Part shown: piece by piece, positions 1 to 8,323 of the stretch
Layout: each line of letters starts with the position of its first letter
How positions within the stretch are numbered: the stretch's first letter is position 1
Assembly (NCBI GenBank): GCA_047974625.1
Contig: JBKECK010000016.1
Coordinates: 62,001 to 126,000, forward strand
DNA length: 64,000 nucleotides
Source: CADEDH01 sp047974625
Lineage (GTDB): Bacteria > Actinomycetota > Acidimicrobiia > Acidimicrobiales > SZUA-35
Direction: 5' to 3'
Notes under the pieces: generated by a model
Databases searched by the model: none
What the model was told of the DNA's origin: nothing
Seen by the model: only the letters and a program-made list of their open reading frames with translations
Position numbers and translations under genes: made by a program

Positions 1-636
1 CCCAACGCCATCATGGAGGCCCTCACCAACCATCGTGACCTGGGCGTCCACACCGAGCTACTGTCCGACGGGGTGGTCGACCTGATGGAGGCGGGTGTGG
101 TCAACGGGGTCGGCAAGGACCTGAACCGGACCAAGACGGTGGGCACGTTCGCACTCGGCACCGACCGACTGCACCGCTTCCTCCACAACAACCCGGCGGT
201 GGAGCTGTGGCCGGTACGCTACGTGAACAGCCCCGCCATCATCGGCCGGGAACGTGGCTTCGTCTCTGTCAACGCCACCCTCTCGGTCGACTTCCTGGGC
301 CAGTGCGCCTCCGAGACGATCAACGGCTCCTACTTCTCCTCGTCGGGAGGTCAGAACGACTTCGCCCGTGGAGCCATGAACTCCGAGGGTGGGCAGGGAT
401 TCGTCGTCCTCCACAGCACCACCAGCCACGGCGGCTCCCGGATCGTGCCCCGGCTGGCCTCCGGTGACGTCGTCACCACCCCCAAGAACACGGTCGACAA
501 GGTGGTCACCGAATACGGCGTGGCCGAGCTCCGGGGACGGTCCATCCGCGAACGCACCCGGGCCCTGATCGCCGTGGCCCACCCCGACCACCGGGCCTCC
601 CTCACCGAGCAGGCCGAACGGATGCACTATGTATAA
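1..636 (+). CDS. Acetyl-CoA hydrolase / 4-hydroxybutyrate CoA-transferase, C-terminal part
   Basis: Only the last 211 codons are present; the frame is open to the window edge, so the start and the N-terminal CoA-transferase domain are missing. The visible part matches the C-terminal domain of the acetyl-CoA hydrolase/transferase family: HTELLSDGVVDLMEAGV, GRERGFVSVNATLSVDFLGQ, the glycine-rich SSSGGQNDFARGA and the terminal TEYGVAELRGRSIRERTRAL. Family members move CoA between acyl groups (acetate, succinate, 4-hydroxybutyrate) or hydrolyse acetyl-CoA, using a Glu that forms the CoA thioester. The substrate cannot be told from this fragment. The next gene starts 73 bp downstream on the same strand. 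Confidence 0.85.
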   Translation, partial: PNAIMEALTNHRDLGVHTELLSDGVVDLMEAGVVNGVGKDLNRTKTVGTFALGTDRLHRFLHNNPAVELWPVRYVNSPAIIGRERGFVSVNATLSVDFLGQCASETINGSYFSSSGGQNDFARGAMNSEGGQGFVVLHSTTSHGGSRIVPRLASGDVVTTPKNTVDKVVTEYGVAELRGRSIRERTRALIAVAHPDHRASLTEQAERMHYV

Positions 637-709
637 GCACCCGCGCATTCCCCGGGCCGGGTACTACGGTCGGTGACGGGGGCAGGCACACGGGCCGGGA
701 GGGACCACG

Positions 710-1360
710 ATGGCACGAGTCATGATCGTCGGCGGACACGGGAAGGTGGCCCTGCTGGCCACGCCCCTGCTGGTGGGAGACGGGCAGGAGGTGACGTCGA
801 TCATCCGCTCGGAGGATCAGGCCGCCGACATCCGGGAACTGGGCGCCACCCCGCTGGTCGCCGACATGGAGTCGATGAACACCGCCGCCATGGCCGAACG
901 CTTCCGCGGTTCCGACGTCGTCGTGTGGTCGGCCGGGGCGGGCGGCGGTGACCCGACCCGCACCTACGCGGTCGACCGGGACGCCGCCATCCGCTCCATG
1001 GAGGCCGCCGTCGAGGCCCGGGTACCCCGCTACGTGATGGTCAGCTACTTCGGCGCGGGCCCCGACCACGGTGTCCCCGAGGACAACAGCTTCCACCCCT
1101 ACGCTGCGGCGAAGGCGGCCGCCGACGCCGCCTTGCGGGCCAGTTCACTGTCGTGGACGATCCTCATGCCCAGCCGTCTCACCGACGATCCGGGCACCGG
1201 CCGGATCGACGACGGCGGCGGCCCGTCGGGCACCGTGGCCCGGGCCGACGTGGCCGAGGTGATCCGCCGGGTCGTATCGGCCGAACCGGCCGCGGTGGCC
1301 GGTCAGGACATCCCGTTCAACAACGGGGAGCTGGCCATCGTGGACGTCATCGGCGGCTGA
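710..1360 (+). CDS. NAD(P)-binding atypical SDR-family protein
   Basis: A 216-residue Rossmann-fold protein. The N-terminus MARVMIVGGHGKVALLATPL carries a variant dinucleotide loop (GGHGKV) typical of atypical short-chain dehydrogenases (NmrA/YwnB-like). Later motifs are VVVWSAGAGGG, the YVMVSYFGA strand and YAAAKAAADAALR, a YxxxK-type pair. Such proteins act as small NAD(P)H-dependent reductases or redox sensors; no substrate can be assigned. The ATG at 710 follows a good ribosome site (GGGAGGGAC). Its 3' end overlaps the convergent siroheme synthase gene by 58 bp. Confidence 0.8.
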   Translation: MARVMIVGGHGKVALLATPLLVGDGQEVTSIIRSEDQAADIRELGATPLVADMESMNTAAMAERFRGSDVVVWSAGAGGGDPTRTYAVDRDAAIRSMEAAVEARVPRYVMVSYFGAGPDHGVPEDNSFHPYAAAKAAADAALRASSLSWTILMPSRLTDDPGTGRIDDGGGPSGTVARADVAEVIRRVVSAEPAAVAGQDIPFNNGELAIVDVIGG

Positions 1361-2730
1361 CCGGCCGTCCCCGTCCGGCGACGGGCCCGTCCGGCTACTG
1401 GGCCGATCACGAGCACCGAGGGACTGGGCCGCGGGCAGCCGTCGCGGACCAGGTCGGCCAGGGTGGTGGAGACGGTCCGCTGGTCGGGATAGCCGGCCCG
1501 GTGGACCACGGCCACCGGTTCGTCGCCGGGACGACCCGCCGACCGCAGCCGCTGGGCGATCGTCGCCGCCGTCGACGCCCCCATCAGGACCACCAGGGTG
1601 GACGCCGAGGCGGCCAGGGCCTCCCACTGGTGGTCGAGATCGGCGATGCGGTGACCGGACAACACGGTGAACGAGGCTGCCGTGCCCCGATGGGTCAACG
1701 GGATCCCGGCCAGAGCCGGGCCGGCCACCGCGGAGGTGAGCCCGGGCACCACGTCCACCGCGATTCCGGCCCCGGTCACCGCGTCGACCTCCTCGCTCCC
1801 CCGGCCGAACACGAACGGGTCTCCACCCTTCAGGCGCACGACCCGGAAGCCGGCCCGGGCCCGCTCGATCAGGAGCCGGTGGATCTCGTCCTGGCCCACC
1901 CCGCCTCCCTTGGTCTTACCCACCGGGACCCGTTCGGCCGCCACCGGCGCCAGCTCCAGCAGGCCGGGGTCGGCCAACCGGTCGTAGACCACCACGTCGG
2001 CGGCCGCTAGGGCCCGGGCACCCCGGATGGTGATCAGATCGAGCCCGCCGGGACCGGCACCGACCAGGGTGACCGAGCCGGTGGCCACCGCGGTGGGACC
2101 GTCGAACCCGGCCAGAAACCGGCGGCGGATCTCGCCCAGGGCACCGGACCCACCGGCCCGGACCGCGGCCAGGCCCGGTTTGAGGAGGCGCTGCCGCCAG
2201 GCCGGATAGTCGTACCGGTACCGGCCCTCGGCCCGCAGCTCCCGCCGGGCCGAGGCCGCCTCGTCGATCAGGTCGGTGACCCCGTACGGGAGGGCCCGCT
2301 CGATCTCCTCCCGCAGGAACCGGGCCGACGCCGGGCTCGCCCCCGTGGTCGACACCGCCACCGTGGCCGCCCCCCGGCGCACCACGGCCGGGAACGTGAC
2401 GTCGCACAGGGCGGGGTCGTCCACCACGTTGACGACGGCCCCGACCCGGTGGGACCAGCGCCGGACCCGGACGTTCACCCGGCGGTCACCGGTGGCCGCC
2501 ACCACCAGCCGGGCCCCGATCACGTCCGTCCGCCGCACCCGGCGCTCCACCAGCCGCACGGCCCCGCCGGCGGCCAGGTCAGCGATCCGGGGGGTCGGCT
2601 CGGGGCCGACCACCACCAGGTCGGCCCCGGTGCCCCGCAGGACCTCGACCTTGCCTTCGGCCACCGGGCCGGCCCCGACCACCAGGACCTTCCGGTCCCG
2701 CAGCCGCCACGCCAGCATCAACGAGCTCAT
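1303..2730 (-). CDS. cysG: Siroheme synthase (Met8/CysG-N plus uroporphyrinogen-III methyltransferase)
   Basis: A 475-residue two-domain enzyme that turns uroporphyrinogen III into siroheme, the nitrite reductase cofactor. Residues 1 to about 200 are precorrin-2 dehydrogenase/ferrochelatase-like (VLVVGAGPVAEGKVEVL; FPAVVRRGAATVAVSTTGASP). From about 215 it is a SAM-dependent methyltransferase (VTLVGAGPGGLDLITIRG; RLKGGDPFVFGRGSEEV; VVPGLTSAVAGPALAGIPLT). Length matches E. coli CysG. The ATG at 2730 forms an ATGA overlap with the nitrate reductase stop; the longer open frame upstream is just antisense-like sequence inside that gene. Last gene of the narK-nasC-cysG operon. Confidence 0.93.
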   Translation of the reverse strand: MSSLMLAWRLRDRKVLVVGAGPVAEGKVEVLRGTGADLVVVGPEPTPRIADLAAGGAVRLVERRVRRTDVIGARLVVAATGDRRVNVRVRRWSHRVGAVVNVVDDPALCDVTFPAVVRRGAATVAVSTTGASPASARFLREEIERALPYGVTDLIDEAASARRELRAEGRYRYDYPAWRQRLLKPGLAAVRAGGSGALGEIRRRFLAGFDGPTAVATGSVTLVGAGPGGLDLITIRGARALAAADVVVYDRLADPGLLELAPVAAERVPVGKTKGGGVGQDEIHRLLIERARAGFRVVRLKGGDPFVFGRGSEEVDAVTGAGIAVDVVPGLTSAVAGPALAGIPLTHRGTAASFTVLSGHRIADLDHQWEALAASASTLVVLMGASTAATIAQRLRSAGRPGDEPVAVVHRAGYPDQRTVSTTLADLVRDGCPRPSPSVLVIGPVAGRARRRTGTAGQPPMTSTMASSPLLNGMS

Positions 2731-4883
2731 ACCCCGGCCTCCTGCCGGGTGCCGGGCCGGTGCCCCGCGTCCTCGGCGTCCACCGCCGAGCGGTCCGGCG
2801 GCGCCGCGGCCCGGATCGGGGTGACCCGGACCGGGGTGTACTTGAACCCCGGGATCTTGCTCACGGGATCGAGGTCGGCGGCGACCAGCACATTGCAGAC
2901 CGGCCAGTGATACGGCATGAACACGGTGTCGCTCCTCAGGTTCGGGTTGGGCTTCCACGGGACCACCGACCGACCCTGCCGGGTCACCAACTCCACCTCG
3001 TCCCCCTCCACCAGGGCCAGGTCGACGGCGGTGGCCGGGGCCAGGTCCACGTACGGTCCGGGGGCGGCGTCGTTCTGGGCCTTGATCCGCTTCGTCTGGT
3101 TCCTCGACAGGTACTGGGCCAGGTGCCGGCCCGTGGTCAGCACCAGGGGGTAGTCACCGTCCACCATCACCGGCGGTGGGCGGTGGTCGACCGGCCGGAA
3201 CCGGGCCCGGCCGTCGGGGTGGGCGAACCGGTCGAGGTGGAGCCGGGGGGTGCCGGGGTGGGCCTCGTCCGGGCAGGGCCAGAACACCCCGTCCCGGGCG
3301 CGGTCCCAGGTGATGCCGGCGTAGTCGTTGGGCGCTCCGGACGACACCCGTCGCATCTCCTCCCAGACCTCCCGACCCCGGACGAAGTCGAACTGGGGTC
3401 GGACACCCAGCCGTCGGGCCAGGTTCCTGATGATGTCGATGTCGGAGTAGGCGGCCGCCGGGGGTACGGCCTGGTCGCAGCGGACCACCCGGCCCTCGAT
3501 GGTGGTGATGGTGCCCTCCTCCTCGGCGAAGGTGGTCCCGGGTAGGACGATGTCGGCGTGCCGGGCGGCCGCCTCGGACAGGAACGGGTCGATCACCACC
3601 ACATGATCGAGGGCGTCCATCTGGGCCTCCACCGCGGCCAGGTCGGGGGCCGACACGCTCATGTTGTTGGAGATCGACAGCAGACCCTTCACGGGTCCCC
3701 GGCCCGCCATCTGCAGGATCTCGACATAGGTCGCCCCCGAGGATGGCAGGTCGGCCTCGGCCACCCCCCACAACCGGGCCATCTCGGCCCGGTGCCCGAG
3801 GTCGTCGATGTTCCGCCCGGCCGGCAGCTGGTTGCAGCGCTGCCCCCACTCCCGGCCCCCCTGCCCGTTGCGTTGACCAGTCAGCATGCTGATCCCGGAG
3901 CCGGGCCGGCCGACGTGCCCGCAGGCCAGGGCCAGGTTGATCATGGCCGACACATTGTCGGTGCCCATCGTCTGCTGCTCGGGGCCGCGGGCGTGGACGA
4001 TGACGCAGCGGTCGGCCGTGGCGATGGCCCGGGCCACCTCGGCGATGGTCCCGGCCGGGATGTCGGTGACCGCCTCGGTGGTGGCCCGGGTCCACGGCCG
4101 GGCCGCCTCCAGGGCCTCGTGGATCCCGTTGGTCCGCTCGGTCACAAACTCCCAGTCGATGAGGCGTTCCCGTTCCACCTCGGCCAGCAGGCCGAGGAAG
4201 AGGGCCCCGTCGGTGGCGGGCCGGATGGCCAACCGGGTGTCGGTGTCCTTGACCCAGCGGCCGAAGCGGGGGTCGACCACGATGATCGTGGCCCCCTTCC
4301 GTCGGGCCTTGGCGATGGCCTGAGGCAGCATCACCGGGTAGGCGTCGGACAGGTTGGCTCCCACGACCACCACCACCTCGGCGTCGATGATGTCCTCGAG
4401 GGGGGCGACGGCCCGGTCCCGACCGAAGGCGTGGCTGTAGGCGGCCCCGGCCGAGACCATGCAGAACCGGCCGTTGTAGTCCATGTGGCGGGTGCCGAGA
4501 CCGAGCCGGGCGAACTTGCCGACGAGGTAGGCCTTCTCGTTGGTGAGCGAACCCCCCGAGAGGACGGCGTTGGCGTCGGCACCGTGCTCGTCACGGATCC
4601 GGATGAACCCGTCAGCGGCCCGGTCCAGGGCCTCGGTCCAGCCGATCTCCACGAACCCGTCGCCCCGGCGGAGCAGGGGGGACCGGAGCCGGTCCGGGTG
4701 GTGGACCTGCTCCCAGGCCGTCGACCCCTTGGTGCACACCGCACCCCGGGTGAGCGGGGCAGTCTTCCAGCGGCCCTGCCCGGTGAGAACCAGACCGTCC
4801 CGGCTGGACAGCTCGATGCCGCAGTTGAGGGCGCAATACGGACAGTGGCTGCGCACCATCGTGCTGACCTCGCCGGGGGTCAC
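2727..4883 (-). CDS. nasC: Assimilatory nitrate reductase, catalytic molybdopterin subunit
   Basis: A 718-residue cytoplasmic molybdoenzyme reducing nitrate to nitrite. Near the N-terminus CPYCALNCGIE followed by the GAVCTKG cysteine is the [4Fe-4S] ligand set. Then come the molybdopterin oxidoreductase domain (NGRFCMVSAG; VVGANLSDAYPV; GQRNGQGGREWGQRCNQLPA, typical of NasC/NarB) and a C-terminal dinucleotide-binding domain (LTTGRHLAQYLSRNQTKR). The length suits a NasC/NarB enzyme without the extra C-terminal [2Fe-2S] domain. The listed start is GTG, overlapping the transporter stop as GTGA; an ATG eight codons on (4859) is the alternative. Electron donor (ferredoxin or a flavoprotein) is not encoded nearby. 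Confidence 0.93.
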   Translation of the reverse strand: MTPGEVSTMVRSHCPYCALNCGIELSSRDGLVLTGQGRWKTAPLTRGAVCTKGSTAWEQVHHPDRLRSPLLRRGDGFVEIGWTEALDRAADGFIRIRDEHGADANAVLSGGSLTNEKAYLVGKFARLGLGTRHMDYNGRFCMVSAGAAYSHAFGRDRAVAPLEDIIDAEVVVVVGANLSDAYPVMLPQAIAKARRKGATIIVVDPRFGRWVKDTDTRLAIRPATDGALFLGLLAEVERERLIDWEFVTERTNGIHEALEAARPWTRATTEAVTDIPAGTIAEVARAIATADRCVIVHARGPEQQTMGTDNVSAMINLALACGHVGRPGSGISMLTGQRNGQGGREWGQRCNQLPAGRNIDDLGHRAEMARLWGVAEADLPSSGATYVEILQMAGRGPVKGLLSISNNMSVSAPDLAAVEAQMDALDHVVVIDPFLSEAAARHADIVLPGTTFAEEEGTITTIEGRVVRCDQAVPPAAAYSDIDIIRNLARRLGVRPQFDFVRGREVWEEMRRVSSGAPNDYAGITWDRARDGVFWPCPDEAHPGTPRLHLDRFAHPDGRARFRPVDHRPPPVMVDGDYPLVLTTGRHLAQYLSRNQTKRIKAQNDAAPGPYVDLAPATAVDLALVEGDEVELVTRQGRSVVPWKPNPNLRSDTVFMPYHWPVCNVLVAADLDPVSKIPGFKYTPVRVTPIRAAAPPDRSAVDAEDAGHRPGTRQEAGV

Positions 4884-6607
4884 CGGTCCACCCGGGCCAC
4901 CCGGGCCACGTTGACCGCCCCCAGGGCCGGGTCGGACACGGCGCTCGGCACCGGGCTCCCGGCGGACACCCCGACCGGAATCGGCTCGGCTGCCTCGTCA
5001 TGGCCCGCCCCGGCGTCGGTCACGGTAGGGCCCGCCCCGGCGTCGGTCACGGTGGGGCCCGCCCCGGCGACGGTCACGGTGAGGAGGTCGGCCTCGTCGT
5101 CGGCAAGTTCGGTGGCGAACCCCCCGGCCGGCTCGATCAGGAAGAGGCTGGCCACCATGGCCACCAGGGCGGTGGCCGCGATGGTGAGGAAGAACACCCG
5201 GTTGCTGACGAACAGCCCGATGGTCAGGAAGGTGACCGCCCCGACATTGCCGCACGCTCCAACCATGCCGGCGATCTGGCCGCTCACCCGCTTCTTGACC
5301 AGGGGCACGATGGCGTACACGGCCCCCTCGGCGGACTGGACGAAGAACGAGCAGAACATGCAGGCCACCACGGCGAGGGCCCACGGCCAGGCCGCGCCGA
5401 CCGTGGCCAGTAGGACATAGCCGACCAGCAGCCCCACGATCAGGACCGACAAGGTCCGCTTGCGGGAGCCGAGCAGGTCAGACATGATCCCGCCGGCGGG
5501 GCGGGCGGCCAGGTTCATGAAGGCGAACGCCGAGGCGGCGAGACCGGCCGCCGTCGGGCCGAGCGACCAGGTGTCGGCGAAGAAGGTGGGCAGCATCGAC
5601 ACCACGGCCAGTTCGGAGCCGAAGGTGGCGAAGTAGGCCAGGCACAGCACGGCCACCGAGCGGAACGGGTACCGGTCGGCCTCGGGGTAGGCGTCGGCCA
5701 GGGCCGGCCGGTTGACCCGGAACACCGACAGTTCCTGCACCACCAGCAGGGCGACGATGGCGACCAGGACACCGATCAGGACCGGGGTGGAGATCACCTG
5801 GGCCCGCCAGATCCGCCAGGCGATCAGCCCAAGCACGGCGTTGATCGGCACGGTCAGGGCGGCCAGGCCGAACACGGCCGGCCGGTTGGTCACCTCGAGG
5901 GCCCCCTGGCGGAGGGGCCGGCTGTAGCTGCGGCCCTCCGGGGTGTCGGTCACCGACCGGAAGTAGAAGAGCCCGTAGCCGGCGGCGAGGACCCCGGTGA
6001 GGAAGATGGCGTAGCGCCAGCCGTCGTCACCACCGATGACGTTGGCCGCCACCACCGGCAGGGTGAAGGCCGCCGCGGCGGAACCGAAATTGCCCCAGCC
6101 GCCGTATACGCCCTCGGCCGTCCCCACCTCGCTGGGCGGGAACCACTCCGACACCATCCGGATACCGACCACGAACCCGGCCCCGACCACCGACAGGGCC
6201 AGGCGGCTGAGCACCAGGGCGGGGACCGACGAGGCGAAGGCGAACACGGTGTTCGGCACCACCGCGAACAGGAGGATGACCGAGAACACCCGGCGGGGCC
6301 CCCACCGGTCCAGGGCCATCCCGATGAAGATCCGGGCCGGGACGGTGAGGGCCACGTTGCACAGCCCGATGATCTTCTGCTGGGCGTCGGTGAGGCCGAG
6401 CTGTTCGGCGATGGTGTTGGCGAACGGGGCGTAGTTGAACCACACGACGAAGGTCAGGAAGAAGGCGAACCAGGTGAGGTGCAGCACCCGGTACTTGCCG
6501 TGGAAGGACCAGACGCCCAGCAGGCGGTCCGCCGCCCGGTCAGGGGATGGCCCGGCGGACGCGCCGGGCGTCCGGTCGGGTTGGGGGGTCACCGATGTCT
6601 CTGCCAT
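4880..6607 (-). CDS. narK: Nitrate/nitrite transporter, MFS NarK family
   Basis: A 575-residue major-facilitator protein with about 12 hydrophobic segments. It carries nitrate-porter features: FNYAPFANTIAEQLGLT, GMALDRWGPRR (MFS motif A), VGIRMVSEWFPPSEVGTAEG followed by GGWGNFGSAAAA, the nitrate signature glycine-rich helix, and a second signature half near NVGAVTFLTI. It should import nitrate for the reductase encoded immediately downstream (4-bp overlap). The C-terminal tail holds a threefold 9-residue repeat. A TTG at 6619 is possible, but ATG 6607 is the simpler start. A GlnR-like array lies 23 bp upstream. Confidence 0.92.
   Translation of the reverse strand: MAETSVTPQPDRTPGASAGPSPDRAADRLLGVWSFHGKYRVLHLTWFAFFLTFVVWFNYAPFANTIAEQLGLTDAQQKIIGLCNVALTVPARIFIGMALDRWGPRRVFSVILLFAVVPNTVFAFASSVPALVLSRLALSVVGAGFVVGIRMVSEWFPPSEVGTAEGVYGGWGNFGSAAAAFTLPVVAANVIGGDDGWRYAIFLTGVLAAGYGLFYFRSVTDTPEGRSYSRPLRQGALEVTNRPAVFGLAALTVPINAVLGLIAWRIWRAQVISTPVLIGVLVAIVALLVVQELSVFRVNRPALADAYPEADRYPFRSVAVLCLAYFATFGSELAVVSMLPTFFADTWSLGPTAAGLAASAFAFMNLAARPAGGIMSDLLGSRKRTLSVLIVGLLVGYVLLATVGAAWPWALAVVACMFCSFFVQSAEGAVYAIVPLVKKRVSGQIAGMVGACGNVGAVTFLTIGLFVSNRVFFLTIAATALVAMVASLFLIEPAGGFATELADDEADLLTVTVAGAGPTVTDAGAGPTVTDAGAGHDEAAEPIPVGVSAGSPVPSAVSDPALGAVNVARVARVDR
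5003..5083. repeat. 27-bp tandem repeat, three copies, in the narK 3' end
   Basis: Three near-identical 27-bp units (starts 5003, 5030, 5057) encode a repeated 9-residue GPTVTDAGA-type unit in the cytoplasmic C-terminal tail of the transporter. Units differ at two or three bases. The number of copies should be free to vary without changing frame. Confidence 0.9.
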
Positions 6608-6629
6608 GACGGCACTCAACCCGACCGGT

Positions 6630-6656
6630 GTTGCCGCACTGGATCCGGCCGGTTAC
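6630..6656 (-). promoter_or_regulatory. GlnR-like pentamer array upstream of narK
   Basis: Read on the minus strand: GTAAC (6652-6656), GATCC (6641-6645) and GCAAC (6630-6634), each 11 bp apart, i.e. separated by six bases. The actinobacterial GlnR site is a series of GTnAC and GaAAC pentamers at this spacing. The GTAACCGGC nonamer is shared with the nirB site. The array ends 23 bp before the narK ATG. Function is inferred from pattern and context. Confidence 0.45.
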
Positions 6657-6740
6657 CGCTCGGTGCACGCCGGCGCACCCCGGCGCCGACCCCGCTGACA
6701 GGGTGCGCACACCGGCCGGCGCCGGCCTGTGAGCGAAGCT

Positions 6741-7847
6741 TCACGGAGCGGCGCGGTAGCCGCGGCGGACCACCGTCTCGATCCCGTCCGCAGCCGGCCC
6801 GAGCCGGCGGCGCAGGCGGGCCACGGTGACCTCGACCAGGTGCCGGTCGGTCTCCGTGCCGTGCCACACCCGTTGGAGGAGCTCGGCCTTCGAGTAGACC
6901 ACGCCCGGTCGTTCCAGGAGCACGTCGAGCACGGCCTGCTCCCGCTCCGACAGGGTCACCGGCTCGTCGCCGATGACGGCCACATTGCCCTGGATCCGGA
7001 TCGGACGGCCGGCCAGGGTGCATTCCCGGCCGGACGCGGCGAAATGGGTGGAGATCTGCTGGACCATGGCCCCCAACCGGTGCCGTTCGGGCACGTGGGG
7101 TGGTTCGAACCCGGCGTCGGTGAACCCGGTGGCGCACACCGGGCCCACGCAGAAGGCGGCCACGTCGGTGCGGAGCGCCTCGGCCAGTTGGTCGCCGAGG
7201 CCCGCCATGGCCGCGATCTCCAGGAAGTTCTCCACCGCGGGCCGTGCGGTGAAGGTGACACCGTCCACCCTGCCGTCCACGGTGGCCCGGACGAGTTGTT
7301 CGGCGGCCGTGATGTCGTCGGGCAGGGACCAGCGGTACACGGGCACCCGGACGACCCGGGCCCCGAGGGTCTCGATCCGCCGGCACAGATCGACGGCGCC
7401 CGCCCCGTCCTGCTGGACTGCCACCGTCGCCCCGCCCACCCCCCGGGCCGACAGGAGCTCGACCACGTCGTCGTAGCGGGCCCGGGGGGTGGTCCACGCC
7501 ACCTCGTGTCCGGCCGCCACCAGGACCCCGGTGGCCTTCGAGCCCCGGGCCACCAGTTCAGCCGTCTCCAACACCGCGTCGAGCTCGGTGTCGAGGTGGA
7601 ATGCGGCGGCCGCCTCCAACCAGCTCCGGACCCCGACCCCGGTGGTGAGGACGACCACGTCGGGCGGTTCCTGGCCCAGGGCTTCGGTGACGTCACGCAG
7701 GGCGTCGGCGGCGTCCACCGGATGGGTTCTGATGACGGGTCCGTGCACGCAGCTGGCCCCCCGGCCGGTGAGCAGCTTGATCTGCTCCTCCGACCGTCGG
7801 TCTGCGGTGACGCCGATGGTGTAGCCGGCGAGAGGGCGGCGGTTCAT
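6741..7847 (-). CDS. Uroporphyrinogen-III synthase-like regulator with C-terminal winged helix (NnaR type)
   Basis: A 368-residue fusion. Residues 1 to about 265 resemble uroporphyrinogen-III synthase (HemD: GVTADRRSEEQIKLL; VVLTTGVGVRSWLEAA; GVTFTARPAVENFLE; AFCVGPVCATGF). The last ~90 residues form an OmpR/PhoB-type winged-helix DNA-binding domain (LSEREQAVLDVLLERPGVV; ETDRHLVEVTVARLRRRL; ETVVRRGYR). This architecture is that of the mycobacterial and streptomycete nitrate/nitrite assimilation regulator NnaR, which works with GlnR. Position between nirBD and narK-nasC-cysG fits that role. ATG 7847 has a good AAGGA site seven bases upstream. It could also still make uroporphyrinogen III. Confidence 0.88.
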   Translation of the reverse strand: MNRRPLAGYTIGVTADRRSEEQIKLLTGRGASCVHGPVIRTHPVDAADALRDVTEALGQEPPDVVVLTTGVGVRSWLEAAAAFHLDTELDAVLETAELVARGSKATGVLVAAGHEVAWTTPRARYDDVVELLSARGVGGATVAVQQDGAGAVDLCRRIETLGARVVRVPVYRWSLPDDITAAEQLVRATVDGRVDGVTFTARPAVENFLEIAAMAGLGDQLAEALRTDVAAFCVGPVCATGFTDAGFEPPHVPERHRLGAMVQQISTHFAASGRECTLAGRPIRIQGNVAVIGDEPVTLSEREQAVLDVLLERPGVVYSKAELLQRVWHGTETDRHLVEVTVARLRRRLGPAADGIETVVRRGYRAAP

Positions 7848-7907
7848 CCCGCCATCCTTCCGGCGCGAGGTTTCGTGTTCGTTTCGAGCCCGTGAAGTCG
7901 TGTGACC

Positions 7908-8309
7908 TCAGTGCCCGGCGGCGGCAACCACGACCATCCCGTCGCGGGCCTCGACGGCCCAAGTCCGTACGGCCACCGACGGTTCGTCGAGGCACCGTCC
8001 GGTGTCCAGATCGAAGCGCTGCTTGTGGAGCGGCGAGGCCACCACGGTCCGGTCGCCGACCGACCCGACCAGGCCGCGGGCCAGGACCGGGACCCCGGTG
8101 AAGGGGTCGACATGGTCGATGGCGGCGAGGGCCCCGTCAGCCAGGCGGAACACGGCGACCGGGTGGTCATCGACCAGGGCGGCCACCCCACGTTCCACCG
8201 GGATCCGGTCGAGGGGGGCGATCGGGACCCACCGGGCCCACGGGCCCGGGGCGGCCGTCACGGCGGCCAGATCGTCGATGACGGTGTCGATGACGGTGTC
8301 GAAAGCCAT
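7908..8309 (-). CDS. nirD: Nitrite reductase [NAD(P)H] small subunit
   Basis: A 133-residue Rieske-fold protein, the small partner of NirB. The segment ASPLHKQRFDLDTGRCLDEP (PLHKQRFDL) is diagnostic of NirD, and the cysteine/histidine ligands of true Rieske proteins are absent, as usual in NirD. DPFTGVPVLARGLVG matches the first ligand-loop region. The ATG at 8309 has AAGGGA nine bases upstream; an in-frame ATG at 8318 sits too close to it. It lies 14 bp after nirB and 60 bp before the HemD-type regulator. Confidence 0.93.
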   Translation of the reverse strand: MAFDTVIDTVIDDLAAVTAAPGPWARWVPIAPLDRIPVERGVAALVDDHPVAVFRLADGALAAIDHVDPFTGVPVLARGLVGSVGDRTVVASPLHKQRFDLDTGRCLDEPSVAVRTWAVEARDGMVVVAAAGH

Positions 8310-8323
8310 GGCAGGCATTCCCT

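Noticed and set aside
2731..2958. 76-codon upstream extension of siroheme synthase
   Set aside because: It lies wholly within nasC in another frame, and the ATGA overlap gives a natural start at 2730.
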